NCBI GenBank assembly: GCA_025917655.1
Contig: CP084619.1
Location: 2,046,001 to 2,110,000, forward strand
Reading direction: 5' to 3'
DNA length: 64,000 nt
From: Chlorella sorokiniana
Taxonomy: Eukaryota; Chlorophyta; Trebouxiophyceae; Chlorellales; Chlorellaceae
Within the stretch, counting starts at the first letter, position 1; the number at the start of each line of letters is the position of its first letter. The position numbers and the translations under genes are program-made. Below the pieces are notes generated by a model. It ran no database searches. It was not told the origin of the DNA and saw nothing but the letters and a program-made list of their open reading frames with translations. Shown one piece after another: positions 23,501 through 35,096 of this stretch.

Positions 23501-25403
23501 TCTGGCCGGAAGACCGGGCGGGGCGGCCCGCATGCACGGCAGGGCCGCAAAGCCGGCATGACGAGCGTGGCTGGCCCGGCAGCTCTTCCTCAGCTGCTTC
23601 CTCAGCCCTGCACCACCCTCCTGCAGGTGAACCGCATGAAGGCTCCCGGGGGCGACGGCAGCGACGCCTCCACCTCGGCATCGGGTGAGCTTTGTTGTGT
23701 GTGTGAGGGGGTTCGGTGTTTATGTGTGTGTGTTGAACGGTGTTAAGGGAGGGGGCCGGCGGCGCACCTGCCGCACGCGGGTGGCACTGACTGCCAGCCA
23801 GCTGAGGGACTTTGGCTCTGCTGGGTGCATGGCTTCCCGGTTTGCCTGCCCCGGCTTGGGAGCAGCGTGGCGGCGCGCGCAGCGCACCCATCCCTTCGCC
23901 CTGCTGGCCTGCAGAGGACGAGGGCAGCGACGGCGGCGACGGCGGCGACGGCTTTGCGGGCCCGGGCGCGGGCGCGGCATGGGCAGCAAGGCCAAGGCCG
24001 CCGCGTTGGAGTTGCTGCAGGGCGGCGGCGAGGATGCGGCGCCCGCAAAGGGCCTGTTCGCCCTGCCCTTCTTCATGCAGCGCGCTGCAGAGGCGGCGCC
24101 AGCAGGCGCAGGAGGCGGCGCAAGAGGCGCTGCGTGAGATGGAGGGCGGCGGCGACGCTGGCGGCGACGCTGGAGGCGGCGGCCATGCTGGGCGTCTTGC
24201 CTTCACGGGCACAGGGGTGGACCAGCGGGCGCAGTGGGAGCGCGTGGCGCGTAAGGAGGCCGCGGCGCGGGCCGACGAGTCGGACGACGGCAGCGACGAG
24301 GTGGGTGCTGTTTGTTTATGGGGGGGATTGATGCCGCCAGGAGGGCTGTCCGCGGCGTCCTCCAGCCTGGGTGCGCCAGTGGCATCCACCTGAGCCTCGG
24401 CCTCAAGTTGGTGCCTTAGTCTGGAGTGAGCCGTAGCCGGGCCTTGGCAGCCCCGTCACAAGGGGTGCCCAACGTGCCGCCAAGGCCGGTATGCCGCCGC
24501 CGCCGCCCGCTGGGCTGCCAACACCACCGATGCTGCTGTGCTCAGGATGAGGATGCGGAGGACAAGGCGCGCCGCCTGGGGAGGATGCTGCGCGGGCAGC
24601 AGGCCGGCGACGAGAGGGCGGCGGCGGAGGAGGAGGAGGAGCTGCAGGCCGCCGCTGGCTCCGGCGTGGTGAGCGCCGCTGCAGCGGCCGCCGCCGCCGG
24701 CTCCGCAGCTGCGGCGGTGGGTGGATCGGTGGCCGAGACGGACGGTCCCATCGGCGTGGCGGTGCCTGCCCCTGGCAACAAGCGCCGCAGCAGCGCGCAC
24801 AAGGCTGCCGTCACCGCGCGGCCCGGGAGCAGCAGCAGCAGCAGCAGCAGCAGCCAAATGGCGGCGGCGCACAGCCCGACTGGCTGTTTGGCAATGGAGG
24901 GCAGGCCAAGTCGACGGTGGGCCGTGCTGGCGGCAAGCACGCGGCTGGGCAGCAGGCTGTGCAGGTCAGCGTTGGGCCCGCCTCCGGCGCGGCCGCGGAG
25001 CGGCAGCAGGACGGAGCGGCGCCGCCATCGGCCGCGGCGCAACAGCAGGAGCAGCCCCGCTTCCAGCGCAGCAAGGTCTTCCAGGGCGCCCGCCCCGGCT
25101 ACGTGTTCAAGAAGGGGCCCCAGGGTGGGTGACAGGGGTGGTGGTGGTGGGGCGCCCAACATGCAGTTTCCCTCCTGGCCTGCTGGCTGCGATGCAGGAG
25201 GGTATACCGAGCATGAACAATCACTGGCTGGTCCTTTGTGTGCCTCGACGCCCGTGTGGCTCTTTCCATTCCTTTTTCTTTTGTTCGTTCCTAACTTGCT
25301 TTCTCCTTTCGCCCCCTTCCCTCCCAGGCGTGGGCTACTACCTGGACGGCGCCGAGCAGGCCAAGGCAGCCAAGAAGGCCGCCGCCGCCGCACGCGCCGC
25401 CGC

Positions 25404-25441
<38 letters not shown>

Positions 25442-27004
25442 CCTCGGACAGCGAGGACGAGGGCAACATGCGGCCGCTGAGCGGGGGCGGCGACAGGGGC
25501 AGGGGGCGGGGGCCTTTCCCAGGCGGAGCTCGTCCGCGCCGCCTTTGCCGGCGACGACGTGGCGGCGGAGTTTGCGGCGGCCAAGGCGGCGGAGGTGGAG
25601 GGGGAGCTGCCCCAGGTGGGCTGCCTGGATGGGGGGCTGGGCAGCGGGCGAGTGGGCCCTCACACCGCAGGCAGCACCCACCATGTCCCGCCTACCTGTC
25701 CTGCTGGCTTGTTGCACAGCGCCAGGTGGCGGTTGGTGACCCCGCCCTCGTGGGAAATGCCGCCGCTGCGGCTGCCTGCAGGAGGAGGTGCCTGGCGTCA
25801 TGCCCGGCTGGGGCACGTGGGCCAACCAGCAGCGGGAGCCGGCCTGGGTGGCAGACGCCAAGCGCAAGGCAGAGCAGTGAGCACCCGCCGCCAGGCGGCG
25901 CTGGCTGGCAGCACGCCGCCGCCGCTCAACCCTTGCCAGCCACTTGCAGCAGCTGGCCTCGTAGCCTGCCGCCTGTTGTGTTCTCTCATTACCCAGCTCA
26001 CTCCACAAGCCCGGGCCCTGAGCCTCCCTGCACCTGCGCGGCCCCCCCCAACCACCACCACAGGCGCAAGGCTTCTGCTGCGGCGGCCCGCAAGGACGCC
26101 AAGCTTCAGTACGTGGTGATCAGCGAGAAGTGGGACAAGTGAGCGGCAGCACAGTTGCCGTACCGCCCTGTACTGCAGCCAAGCGCGGCCAGGCCTGCGC
26201 AGGGCGTGCCCCAGGCCACATCAGCGCCGCTCCCCCACCCCACCCTTCCAGCCTCCTGCTGTCGCTGATGCCTTTTCGCGCGCCACCCCTGCCTGCCCGC
26301 CTGCACTGCGCTGTGCTGCCGCAGGAAGAGCAGCAAGTACAAGACGCCGTCGGTGCCCTTCCCCTTCGACTCGCGAGACACGTACGAGCGGGCGATGCGG
26401 CAGCCGCTGGGGCGCGAGTACAACACGGGTGGGCCGGGGGGGATGGCCTATCACAGGCTCATGTCGTGTGTGGCTGGGTGGTGAGAGGAAGCAGGCATGT
26501 TGAGATCCAGGGGTGCCGGCCCGGCCGCAGGAGGTGCGCGCCAGCTGGCTGGCACCTCCGCACCACTGCAGCTTTGCTGCAGGCAGCAGCCTGCACCTCC
26601 TGAGAAAGTGGCACCACAACATTATGCACCGCTGATCCCGCCCGCCCGCTGTCCGGCCCCCGCAGATGCCTCCTTCCGCGACCTGACCCGCCCCGCGGTG
26701 CTCAAGGATGCCGGGGTCATCATAGAGCCCATCCGCTTCAGCAAGGCCATGGCGCAGTACGACGAGCAGGTGGGCGCGCGCGTGTGTATGTGTGTGTGGT
26801 GGGGGGTTTAAAGTGGCAGGGGAACGCCACAGGCAGGGCAGCCATACGCGCAGCAACGCGGCGGCGCCTTCTGCAGCCCAACGCCCGGAGACCCTTGCCA
26901 ACACAGCGCGATCCTCCCTCTTGGCGTTGCAGGCCGCCAAGAAGCGCGCGCCTGTGACCACTATTGCGGGCGGGATGCCCAAGAAAAGCAAGAAGCGGGC
27001 GTAG
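20576..27004 (+). CDS. UTP14: UTP14, U3 snoRNP / SSU processome component
   Basis: UTP14 acts in the nucleolus in 18S rRNA maturation, where in yeast it activates the DEAH helicase Dhr1. First exons: 20576-20716, 20882-20957, 21085-21561, 22020 onward. The start MAKPKRGGGRPPRAKGKK is basic and nucleolar-like. A long acidic Ser/Glu/Asp region follows, then the family core: ELTLSDLIAGL, ALERLEKKAAPVSAPLP, QNRLARMRALLFYHEVKAKR, KKIKSKEYRRKLKKAEKRR, LTLKHKNTSRWARRALKRG, later VFQGARPGYVFKKGP, MPGWGTWANQQREP, LQYVVISEKWDKK, TPSVPFPFDSRDTYERAMRQ, PLGREYNTDASFRDLTRPAV, and the basic end GGMPKKSKKRA. The conserved GWG and VPFPF blocks make the identity firm. There is an 11-residue polyglutamine from CAG repeats. 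Small frame changes are needed near 22057 (GGGG), around 23970 and around 24095. The gene is divergent from kinesin-14 and convergent with ELIP. Confidence 0.93.
25408..25440 (+). repeat. (CAG)11 trinucleotide repeat coding polyglutamine
   Basis: Eleven CAG codons in a UTP14 exon between an Ala/Lys helix and an acidic SDSEDEG segment. The length is likely polymorphic. Confidence 0.9.
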
Positions 27005-27371
27005 CGGCGCGGCTGGAAGGTCGGCTCTCACCACCTCTCTGGCACTGAGTCCTGCGACACTCGGCCCAGCCTGCTCTGGCGCTTGGGTCCGCCTTGTGAA
27101 CACGTTACAAACCGAGGGTGAAGCGGCTGCCTCAAAAGCCACCAGTACAGGACATGGGATTTAATGAAACCGACGGAACGAAATGGGAATCAAATGATGT
27201 GCTTGGGGGAGGTTCATTTGGTTGGGTTGTCTTTGGCGCCTCAGACGGCGGGTTGGGGGAGCAAAGGGCCTGGGCTGTATGGCGTTTCCGGTGCGCTGTG
27301 AGCCAGCAGCTGATTCATGCCGGAAGGGCTGGGAGGGAGCGGATCAGAGGGGGGTTGCCTCCGCGGGCAGC
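27005..27371. other. convergent intergenic region, UTP14 and ELIP
   Basis: This is the shared 3' flank. It contains a minus-strand TGTAA at 27105-27109, 263 bases past the ELIP stop. I found no plus-strand TGTAA for UTP14 and no gene. Confidence 0.45.
27105..27109 (-). other. candidate TGTAA polyadenylation signal of ELIP
   Basis: TTACA on the plus strand reads TGTAA on the ELIP strand, 263 bases beyond the stop codon. Confidence 0.3.
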
Positions 27372-28385
27372 TCAGAAGAGGGCGGAGCCGCCGCGCACGG
27401 CCTCAACCGCCAGCAGCGCAGCAAAGCCGATCATTGCGGCGCGGCCGTTGAGCATCTCGGCGGAGGGGGTGAAGAAGCCAAAGGCCTCGCGCTTGGTGGA
27501 GGACAGCAGGGGGATGAGGGAGGCGGTGGCAAAGGTGATGGCCGTCAGCAGCACGCCTGCGGGGAGGGGTACAGGAGGAGGAGCTGGGGTCAGTGCAGGC
27601 TGGGCTACTGTGTCACACAAGCTTGCTTGGGGTCACAGATGGCTGCCACCTGTGCAGCCATTGTGAGCAAAGCAGTTGCCAGTGACAGGACAGGCAGCAG
27701 AAACGCTGGCACTCATGTGCATTGCGACGGGGGCGCACCAGTGGGCTCCTCGCTGAGCTGGCGCAGCACGGACTCGCCGGTCGACAGCTCCGCGCCCAGC
27801 GCGGCCACGAAGGCGAGCATGGCCAGGCGGCCGTTGATGAGCTCGGGGCGGGGCCGGAGAAGGCCATCAGCTGGCCGATGGACATGGCCTCGTCGCCCGC
27901 CAGCGCGGCACCCGTGGAGAACTCGGCGGGGGTGGGCGCCGCCTGGTTCACGCTGCCGTCAGCCACGGCCTGCTTCCACTGCAAGAACAGGCGCAGTGCA
28001 AGAGAGAGCGATTGTGTGAGTGATGGGGGTGAGTGGCTTGGGCAGGAGGTGCAAGGGTGTTCCCAAGGGGTTGGGCGGGCGCAGCAGAGAATGGCACCAC
28101 ACGATGGCAGAACCACCCACACAAAACACCTCCGCAGTACGTGTAACGCACACAAAGCGGCATGTTGTGTGTGCAGGGAGCTGTTGTGTGGCGAAAATGT
28201 TGCGGGCCTGCGCGCACCTCCTCAGCGGTGTAGGACTTGCCGCGGTAGAAGAAGGTGCCGTTCTCGGACGAGTTCTCAGACCCATTGGAGGCGCGCACAA
28301 CAGTCGCGCTGCGGCGCTGGGGCCGCTGAGAAGCGAGGCGCACAGTTGCGCCAGAGACGCGAGCAGTCTGCATCATCACAGCCAT
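27372..28385 (-). CDS. ELIP: early light-induced protein (ELIP), LHC superfamily
   Basis: Three exons: 28218-28385, 27739-27978 and 27372-27556. The N-terminus MAVMMQTARVSGATVRLAS is a typical chloroplast transit peptide (Ser/Ala/Arg, no acids) with a likely cleavage near VVRAS. The mature protein has the three-helix ELIP layout: helix 1 ELINGRLAMLAFVAALGAEL, helix 2 GVLLTAITFATASLIPLL and helix 3 AEMLNGRAAMIGFAALLAVE. Helices 1 and 3 carry the E-x-x-N-G-R-x-A-M chlorophyll-binding motif. ELIPs accumulate in thylakoids under high light and protect by binding free chlorophyll and carotenoids. The exons sum to 593 bases, one short of a whole frame: the missing base falls between FSGPAP and ELING in a G/C run near 27844-27853. 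I take this as a sequence error. The next gene on the same strand is a carotenoid cleavage dioxygenase. Confidence 0.92.
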
Positions 28386-28548
28386 TGTATATCGTTATGA
28401 GTACCAGATGGAGATGTAGAAGGCAGTTTGTGAGGAAAATGTGGTGCAAACGCGCTGAAAGCCAGCTTGAAGAAGGCCCTTTCCCAGCATGCGCAGCGGA
28501 GGCCAAGCACAGCGTGCCTTTGCCGCCTCCTCCCGTTCTCAATCTGGC

Positions 28549-28553
28549 TTACA
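28549..28553 (-). other. candidate TGTAA polyadenylation signal of CCD1
   Basis: TGTAA on the minus strand lies 47 bases after the dioxygenase stop codon. Confidence 0.4.
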
Positions 28554-28599
28554 GCAGCACAAGCAAGGCCTTCTGCGCTTCCAGTCATGCTAAACATGT

Positions 28600-31500
28600 T
28601 CAAGCGTCTGGATTGCGCTGCGCTGCCAACTCCGCCGCCGTCACCCAGGTGCAGTGGAAGCCGAGGGGACGCGGTGCGGGATGCGCAGCCGCGCCACGGA
28701 ACCGAGCTCATGCTGGACGCATCATACACCACCAGCTCGCTCTTTCCCGTGGCTGCATCCGTCACAAACGTCATCAGGTAGCCATCATCCTCTGCGGGCG
28801 GCGCCCCCTTGCCCCGGCCGGGCTTGGTTGTGGCGGCGGGGCGGGGCACAAAGTAGGCCTCGCCGCCAAGGCGCTGCCCGCCGTGCTTGATGGCCGCCAC
28901 CAGCCCCGCATTCTCTCCAGGCATCTGCAAGCAAGGTTGCAAGGCGGGGCACTCGATCGGGGCTGGCCACCAGCCGACAAACAGGCTGGAGCACAGCCAG
29001 AGCCCAGCCTGGCAGCACCTGCGACATCTGGTGTGCAGCACAGCAGCCTGCGGCAAAGGCAGCAGATTGTTGGGGCCCAGCCCACCTGCAGGTCAACCTT
29101 GGCCACGCCATCAAAGACGGGGACCCCCTGGACGGGTCCTGCACCAGGGTGCCCACGTACGCGTAGCGGCAGGGGCGGCCTGCATGGCGGCGACGGGGGG
29201 TGCACATCACGGGGTCCGCTGCCGTGCAAAGGGCCTCACGCCTTCCAAACCGTGACAGACACTGCTCATCACATGCCAGCTGATACCTGCAGATCAGTGC
29301 CTCCGGGGCCCGCCTTTCAGCACATGCTGTGCAGCTGCCCAGCAGGCGGCACAGGCGGTACAGCCCAGCAGGACGGCTCACCCACGAGGGCCGCAGGTAC
29401 CACCGGGAACTCGGCGGGCAGGGGGCACAGGCGGCGCAGCGGGGAGCACGTCCCCGCCGCGCGTCGCCGAGCGTGACCTCGCTGAGGTGGGGCCAGGTGT
29501 CGTCTCCGGCGTGGAACTGAGACAGGCTGCAGGGCAGGGAGCAGCAGGAGGCAGCGCAGGCGCCAGATCAGCAGCAGCGAAAGCACTCTGGCCGGGGGCA
29601 GCAGCCTGTCTACCTCCAAGCAACATGGCAGCGCCAGAGCCTGCGATGCGCTGCTTCATGCGCGCGTGCCTGCTGCACGGCGCACCTGAACTGCTTGCTG
29701 GGGCAGAGGAAGAGGCGGATGGTGTCTCCCTCCTCCCAGGCGTTGGCCACATGGAAGGCCATGGCGGGCTCTGGAGGTGGGTGGGTGGGTGGGTGGGGGT
29801 CAGGGGTTGGGGGAGGGGGCTTTAGGATAATTGTGAAGCAGGTATACCCTGTTCTGGGCAAGATACTTGCAAAGGCGTTGCTCAGCGACAACCACCCGGC
29901 AGCTGTGAGACCTCTCCCACACAGTCACCCGTCTCAAACCACCGTATTTCGTCTGCTGAGAGCGCGTAGCGGGCAGCACGCCGATGCGCAGTGGCCGCTT
30001 CTTGTACACAAAGGGCAGGCCGCCGTCGCGCACCATGGCCTGCAGGACAGGGAGCGGCGTCGGCGCAGCCAGCGGCCTTCAGGCAGGACAGGACACTCTT
30101 ACGGAAGCGTCTGACACACTCCGCAGAGCTGACCGTGGATCGGCAGGGCCAGCTGGTTCCGCCAGGCGCACACCCAGGCTGGCAGGTGTTGCTTGGTCGC
30201 CAGCAGTCCGCCTGCCTGCAGCTCCGGGCCCACCTTGGGGTCAAACACGAGCGGCACGTCCAGCAGCAGCGCGTAGCGCGCTGCGTCAGCGCCATGTCGT
30301 GCATCATGATGGGCTCGCGCAGCGGCACGGGGAAGTCGCGCACCACGCGCCCCTCGCCGTCCAGCCACCCGTACCAGCCTGGCAGCGCAGGGGGCATGCG
30401 GGCAGGAGGCGAGAGGGAGCGGCTTGCGGGTGCACATGTGGGGTGCGTCAGCTGGCAACAGCAGGCGAGGGCAACCCCTCAGGGCCGAAGCAGCCTTGGC
30501 GGCTCGGCTGCTCACAGTGCGGTGCCTGGCGCACTGAGTAACCAAAGTAGAAGAGCTCCCCGGTCTCTGGATCGCGCTTGGGGTGGGCAGTGAATGCGTG
30601 AAGCACCTTTCCCCTGCTCGTTGGGGGTCCAGCGGCAAACAGGTAGCACTTGGTATAAGCCAGCAGAAGGTGTGCATGCCAGCACAGGGCTGCATCGCCC
30701 GTAGCGCCTGCAAGGAGCAGCCAAGGCCCGTTCCACACTGCCGCAGCAGATGCAACAGCAGTAGCCACCACCCCACTCCAGCAGCCCCGCCGCACCCCTC
30801 CGCTCTCACCACCCCACCCACCCAAAGGTGACACGCCCAAGGTTCTCCACCAGGCCAGAGCAGGCGATACGCAGCGCATACGGCAAGTCGGCCTCATGCA
30901 GGGCCAGCAGGCGGCCCGCGTGGAATGCCAGCGCAGTGTTGCCCTTCCCGACGCCCTTCTGTTGGCAGGCAGGGTCCCCGGCAGCCGTGAGCGCACGCAC
31001 AAGGCGGCGGGCGTAGGCTGGGGCCGACGGGGGGCGGGGGCAGGCGCTGCTGCGTGTGAGAGTGCGGGCAGCCCAGCAGGCAAACCCGCTCACGTCATCG
31101 GCGAGGATGCCCAGCTTCTGGGCAAAGCTGGCCACTGCCATGTGAAGCAGGGCTGCGCGGCCGCGCGAGTCGCCGACTGCAGCAGGTGGGCAAGGAGACG
31201 GGAGGCAGTGGGGTGCTGGCTGACGTCACGCCTGCTCTTTTATTTGTAGTCCATAGACCCAGAGACAATTTAGTACCCTAGACCATGTAGTACCAGGAAA
31301 AACTCCAGCTCACTCTTTACTGCCAGCGGCGCCCGATGCGCTGCTCCTGCGCCAGCCGCTCGGTGGCTACCCAGCGCGAGCAGTAGGCAGCAGTGCCATC
31401 GCCGCGCAGCGTCACAGCGTGCACCATGCCATCGCCATCAAACCAGTGGTACCCTCCAATGGGTGGCAGCTTGGGGTTGGGTCCTGCAGGCAAGGGGAGG

Positions 31501-31787
31501 TATGGTGAGTGAGGGCCAGGCTCTGCGTCTGGGCATGGCCAGGCCTGCACCGCCGAACAGGCGGAGCCTCACCGTCCCGCACAAAGGCACCGCGCAGCCC
31601 CTCTGGCAAAGCACCCTCCACCACCTCCAGATCATGTTCGAACTCCTCTTTGTCCACTGGGGCGAAGGGTCCGCTCAGGTACTCACTGCACCGGGCGATG
31701 ATTGTGAGCGAGCGGCAAGACGCCTGGCGTGCGACCGTGGAGAGGCGCGTAGCTCTGCATATCCTCCACCCCTGCGTCGGTTCGCAT
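28600..31787 (-). CDS. CCD1: carotenoid cleavage dioxygenase, CCD1-like
   Basis: A nonheme-iron dioxygenase that cuts carotenoid double bonds. Conserved blocks in order: [162 protein letters not shown] and, at the end, [15 protein letters not shown]. The four iron-binding histidines are those in TAHP, MMHD, AFHV and GFHC. The pattern, including DEIRWFE and YAYVGTLV, follows plant CCD1, a cytosolic enzyme active on the 9,10 and 9',10' bonds. The proposed start [18 protein letters not shown] (ATG 31787) shows no obvious transit peptide, which also fits CCD1. Frame changes are needed near 31684 (before EYLSGP) and twice near 28650-28680. There are many short introns; one ends with a CCCA-repeat pyrimidine tract near 29780. 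Confidence 0.9.
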
Positions 31788-32504
31788 ACCGACACGTTTT
31801 TGCATCTTGTTACCTGCCCCAGCGTTCAGAGCTGCTGCCATCGAGCCAGTGCAAGCCCCGGCTGAGAAAGGCGAGTGCCCCGCCAGCTACCCGAGCCCAC
31901 AGAGACGAAGGTTGATCGCACGGGCCGGTCATGTAGGTGAAGCCAATAATTCTCCACAACTGTGGTGTTGCGAGCCCGACAACACCGGAAGCCCAAAATG
32001 TTGTGACTCACACAGGTGCCGTCATTTTCGCAGCGTCTCCGCAGCTGCACCTTGAACCCTGGACTAGCCCAGCACAAAACGTGCCGAAAATGAAATGCAT
32101 GCTGCAATGATTTAGATGCTGCAGCAGAAATTTGGGAGGCCAGGTTTAAGCAAGTCGCCGTGCACCATCCCTGCTGGGGTAAACCTTCTGTCCAGCAGCA
32201 GGCCTGTGGCGGCAGGTGACAAAGGGGGCTCGCAGTGTCCTGCCCTCCCTCTAGCCCCCTGTGCCTCCACGACATCAATTGCCGCCGCAATCAAAACAGC
32301 AGCAACGCTCACTGGTGGTCTATCATGACGGGGCCACCCAGCGCGGCGGAGGCCAGGCGAACCAGCAGGAACTCGCCAGCTCTCCCTCTCTACCACAAGA
32401 ACTAGGGATGCCTGTAACTGGACGCTCAGAGCTCAATGTTTTGCAAGCGTGGCGCATGCTGAGCGACGGATCAGGGGCGCAGCCCTGCCACGTCCCACTG
32501 TCAG
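31788..32504. other. intergenic region upstream of CCD1 and downstream of the Yip1 gene
   Basis: About 720 bases, both flanking genes on the minus strand. The part near 31950-32110 is comparatively A/T-rich and probably holds the CCD1 promoter. I see no TATA box of quality, RNA gene or coding region. Confidence 0.4.
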
Positions 32505-33957
32505 TCAGTACAGCGACAGCAGCGCAAAGCTGGTGTACATGAGGAGGCACGGGAAGAACACAACAGGGAGCTGGCCATCGAGGAGGGGCGAGCGCCGCAC
32601 AAACAGCCGCGCCGCTGTTTGGGAGGCCCACAGCACCGCCACAACCGCCGCTGCAACCAAGACCGCGGATCTCCTGCGCAGCAGCACAGTGGACGCCCCC
32701 AACTGTGGCTGGACCGCAGGCAGCCGCAACAACAAGGCCAGGCTGAATGGAAGCCAAGCAAAACAACAAACCATGCAGCTGTGCAAGCCCGGCGCATGCA
32801 GCAGCCTGCAAGGGGAGCCGGAATGCTGCGCGGCGAGGGCCCTCACCGCGGCACCGCGAGCGCCAGGAAGGCGTGAGCGACTAGCGGCAGTAGGGCGTAG
32901 CCGCAGAGGCAGGTGCAGGCGTAGAGGTCCAGCGCCTTGGCCTCAGGGTCCTCCGACCCCGTGATGCTGTTCAGCACAAACCTGCAGGCGGATGGGAGCG
33001 CGTGGGTGCATAGGTGGGGCGAGGTGGGTGGTAAGTTGGAGTGGTCAATGTAGAGAGAGGGAAGATGGGACAGGGATGAGGGTGGAGGGGCTATAGGTGG
33101 GAGAGGACTTTGAACGGGAGAAGAAGGATGCAGCCAGGCTGAGGGGAACACTCTTGGGGGCCGTCTTCAGCAAGCAACCGGTTGGCGTAGCCAGTGCAGC
33201 AGGTAGCAAGAAACAGTGGCGCACCACAGCAGCATGGAGCCCACGACTGTCCAGCCGAGGATGTAGCCAAAATGCATTTGCCGACCTGCGGCAGGGGGCG
33301 GAACAACGCACCAGCTGTCCACCACTTCCATAGGCATCTGCTCTGCCCCCGCAACACTCGCCACTCTTTACAAACCTTGCCCCTACTGTTGAATCCCCAT
33401 CAAGGCTGAACACAAGCATTGCTGAAGCCATGCCAGGCAGGGGTGCCCACCAGCAGGTGCGCCACTCCCAGCAGCGCCATGAAGATCAAGGGGCCGCCCA
33501 AATCAAGGTGGTCCATGTCGTGTCCCGACAACCGGAAGGTCAACACCGACCGCGTACGGCTCAGGATGGCGGGGATATCAATGCCCAGCTCTGCGACAAA
33601 CATGGCAGGGCCAAGGACTCGGCAGAAGCACAGGCGGGCAGCGGCAGCGAGGGCGGGCGAGTGGTACTTGGTGCGCGTCGGCAGCCACGACACGATCTGT
33701 AGCACGGGAGGCCCTGATCTCCACATCACCACGATTTGGCGGGACGCACCTTCAAGCAAAGGCGCCTCATCCTCAAACGATCCATAGGCTGCCCCACCCT
33801 GACCGCCCTGCGCGCCCCCGTATGTTGATCCATAGCTGGTTGAAGCGTATTGCTGCGCCCCGCCGCTGTACCACTCTACGCCGCTGCCTGCAGGTTGCGC
33901 GGGCACGGCGTTGTGCCGCTGCTGCTGGTAGGGCGCGGAGACATGCCATTCACTCAT
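32505..33957 (-). CDS. Yip1-domain membrane protein (YIPF5/YIP1-like)
   Basis: A polytopic membrane protein of the ER-Golgi vesicle pathway; Yip1 proteins bind Rab GTPases and act in COPII vesicle formation. Exon 1 (33750-33957) encodes a Gln/Gly/Tyr-rich cytosolic tail starting MSEWHVSAPYQQQRH and ends at PLLE. Exon 2 begins at 33590 with ELGIDIPAILSRTRSVL and DLGGPLIFMALLGVAHLL, matching the family's ELGI...DLAGP region. Later exons give MHFGYILGWTVVGSMLLWC, SITGSEDPEA with YACTCLCGYALLPLVAHAFL, and RRSAVLVAAAVVAVLW ending CLLMYTSFALLSLY. The GY-LLP motif is diagnostic. The exon starting before MHFGY is one base out of frame in an A-run near 33270; restoring one base gives VGKMHFGY as in animal YIPF5. 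A TATATAG sequence lies just upstream of the ATG at about 33968. It could also be named YIPF7; plants have several copies. Confidence 0.88.
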
Positions 33958-34277
33958 TTCACCGCTGCTATATAGTAAGAAAGCCGCAGCAAGGTGCAGG
34001 AAGCGGGCGGCGAGCTGTTTGCAAGGGGCGCGCTGGGGCTTGGTTTTGCAATTGATCTGTCAAGTAAAGGCTAATCGAAGTTATTGTGTCACCGTGACGA
34101 AAGGAGGCCGCAGCAGGGATGCGTTCCCCCGCCCTTCCCAGCGCCCTGCATGCTGTGCGCATTGAACAGACCGCAGAAGATCTGGCATAATGCACTTTGT
34201 GGGTCTCCAATGGTAACAATGGTAAGCACATCTTGATGCTCTTGACAGTTAAAACCAAACAACCGACAGCAGGTTGC
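33958..34277. other. intergenic region between the Yip1 gene and ML-domain gene 1
   Basis: This is the promoter side of the Yip1 gene and the 3' side of the ML gene, both on the minus strand. TATATAG at about 33968-33974 is the only motif I note; it is very near the Yip1 ATG. Confidence 0.4.
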
Positions 34278-35096
34278 TCAAAATGCATAGCGCCCTGCAT
34301 CAACTGCCTGTCGCTGTCGCTGGCTGGCGCCTTGGCCCCTGGCACCAGCTGCCCCCAGCACGATGCGGAAGTTGATGTTGACACAGAACAGCACAGTGCC
34401 TCCTGAATCCCTGGCCTGGAAAGTTCCAAGATAGGGGCCCTGCATGCATGACAAAGCAATCGTTTTGCGTGAGGCCAGGTGGCAGGAACTGCAGCGTCCA
34501 ACGGCCGTGCCAATCACAGCATGTGGCAACTCGAGGCTGCATACTCGTGTTCAGGCTGACAAAGCATCTGCTACGGGCAAGTAGGTTGCCTTCTGCACAC
34601 CGGAGGGGCAATCTTGGGCAGACTCTGACGGAACGTGAAGGACTGTGGACCAGCCACAATGGGGCAGGCGACCGCCTCACAAAGATCTCCTTTGCTGGTG
34701 AACACGTGGAAGCCCCGGTAGGCAATGTACACCTCCAGGGTGCCGCCGCCGACGTCGACAGCTGCACAAGGCAGCACAGGGTGCTCAAAGCGTAGCTGGG
34801 TTGGGAGTTGCCCCATGCTTGTTCTCTGCGAGCGCCGGTCCGCCCGCGCAACCTTGGCACTCACTTGACGTGCCGTTCACGCGGAAGGTCACCTCTTCAC
34901 CGCTGTGGGCGGGGTAGGGCGCCACATCGCCGCCGCTGATCTCAAACTGGCCCTCGTCGCACACGCGCCAGTCGCCGAGCGAGGTTGCGCGGCCGCTCGT
35001 TGTGCCGGTGGCGGCCGCCCCTCCTGGGCGGGCTGAGCATGTCGCTGCGCTGCCCACCAGGAGCAGCATGCATTTTAGGATGTTCACAGCATGCAT
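34278..35096 (-). CDS. secreted ML-domain lipid-binding protein 1
   Basis: Three exons, 34865-35096, 34601-34761 and 34278-34439, sum to 555 bases (184 residues) with no frame problem. The start MHAVNILKCMLLLVGSAATC gives a clear signal peptide; an in-frame extension upstream is less hydrophobic and less likely. The mature part is one ML (MD-2-related lipid recognition) domain: WRVCDEGQFEISGGDVAPYP, EEVTFRVNGTS, LEVYIAYRGFHVFTSKGDLC, ACPIVAGPQSFTF, LPKIAPPGPYLGTFQARDSG and VLFCVNINFRIVLG. The Cys pairs expected of the NPC2/phosphatidylglycerol-transfer-type fold are present. ML proteins bind lipids such as sterols in the vacuole/lysosome lumen or outside the cell. The C-terminal tail after LGAAG is Arg/Gln-rich. 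A second, divergent ML gene lies at 44392-45681. Confidence 0.88.

Noticed and set aside
24542-26008. A 488-codon minus-strand open frame across UTP14 exons
   Set aside because: It is a composition shadow of GC-rich exons and introns; the plus strand has conserved UTP14 blocks throughout.
29777-29800. Run of GGGT units that could form a G-quadruplex
   Set aside because: On the transcribed strand it is the CCCA-rich pyrimidine tract directly before a CCD1 splice acceptor, which explains it.
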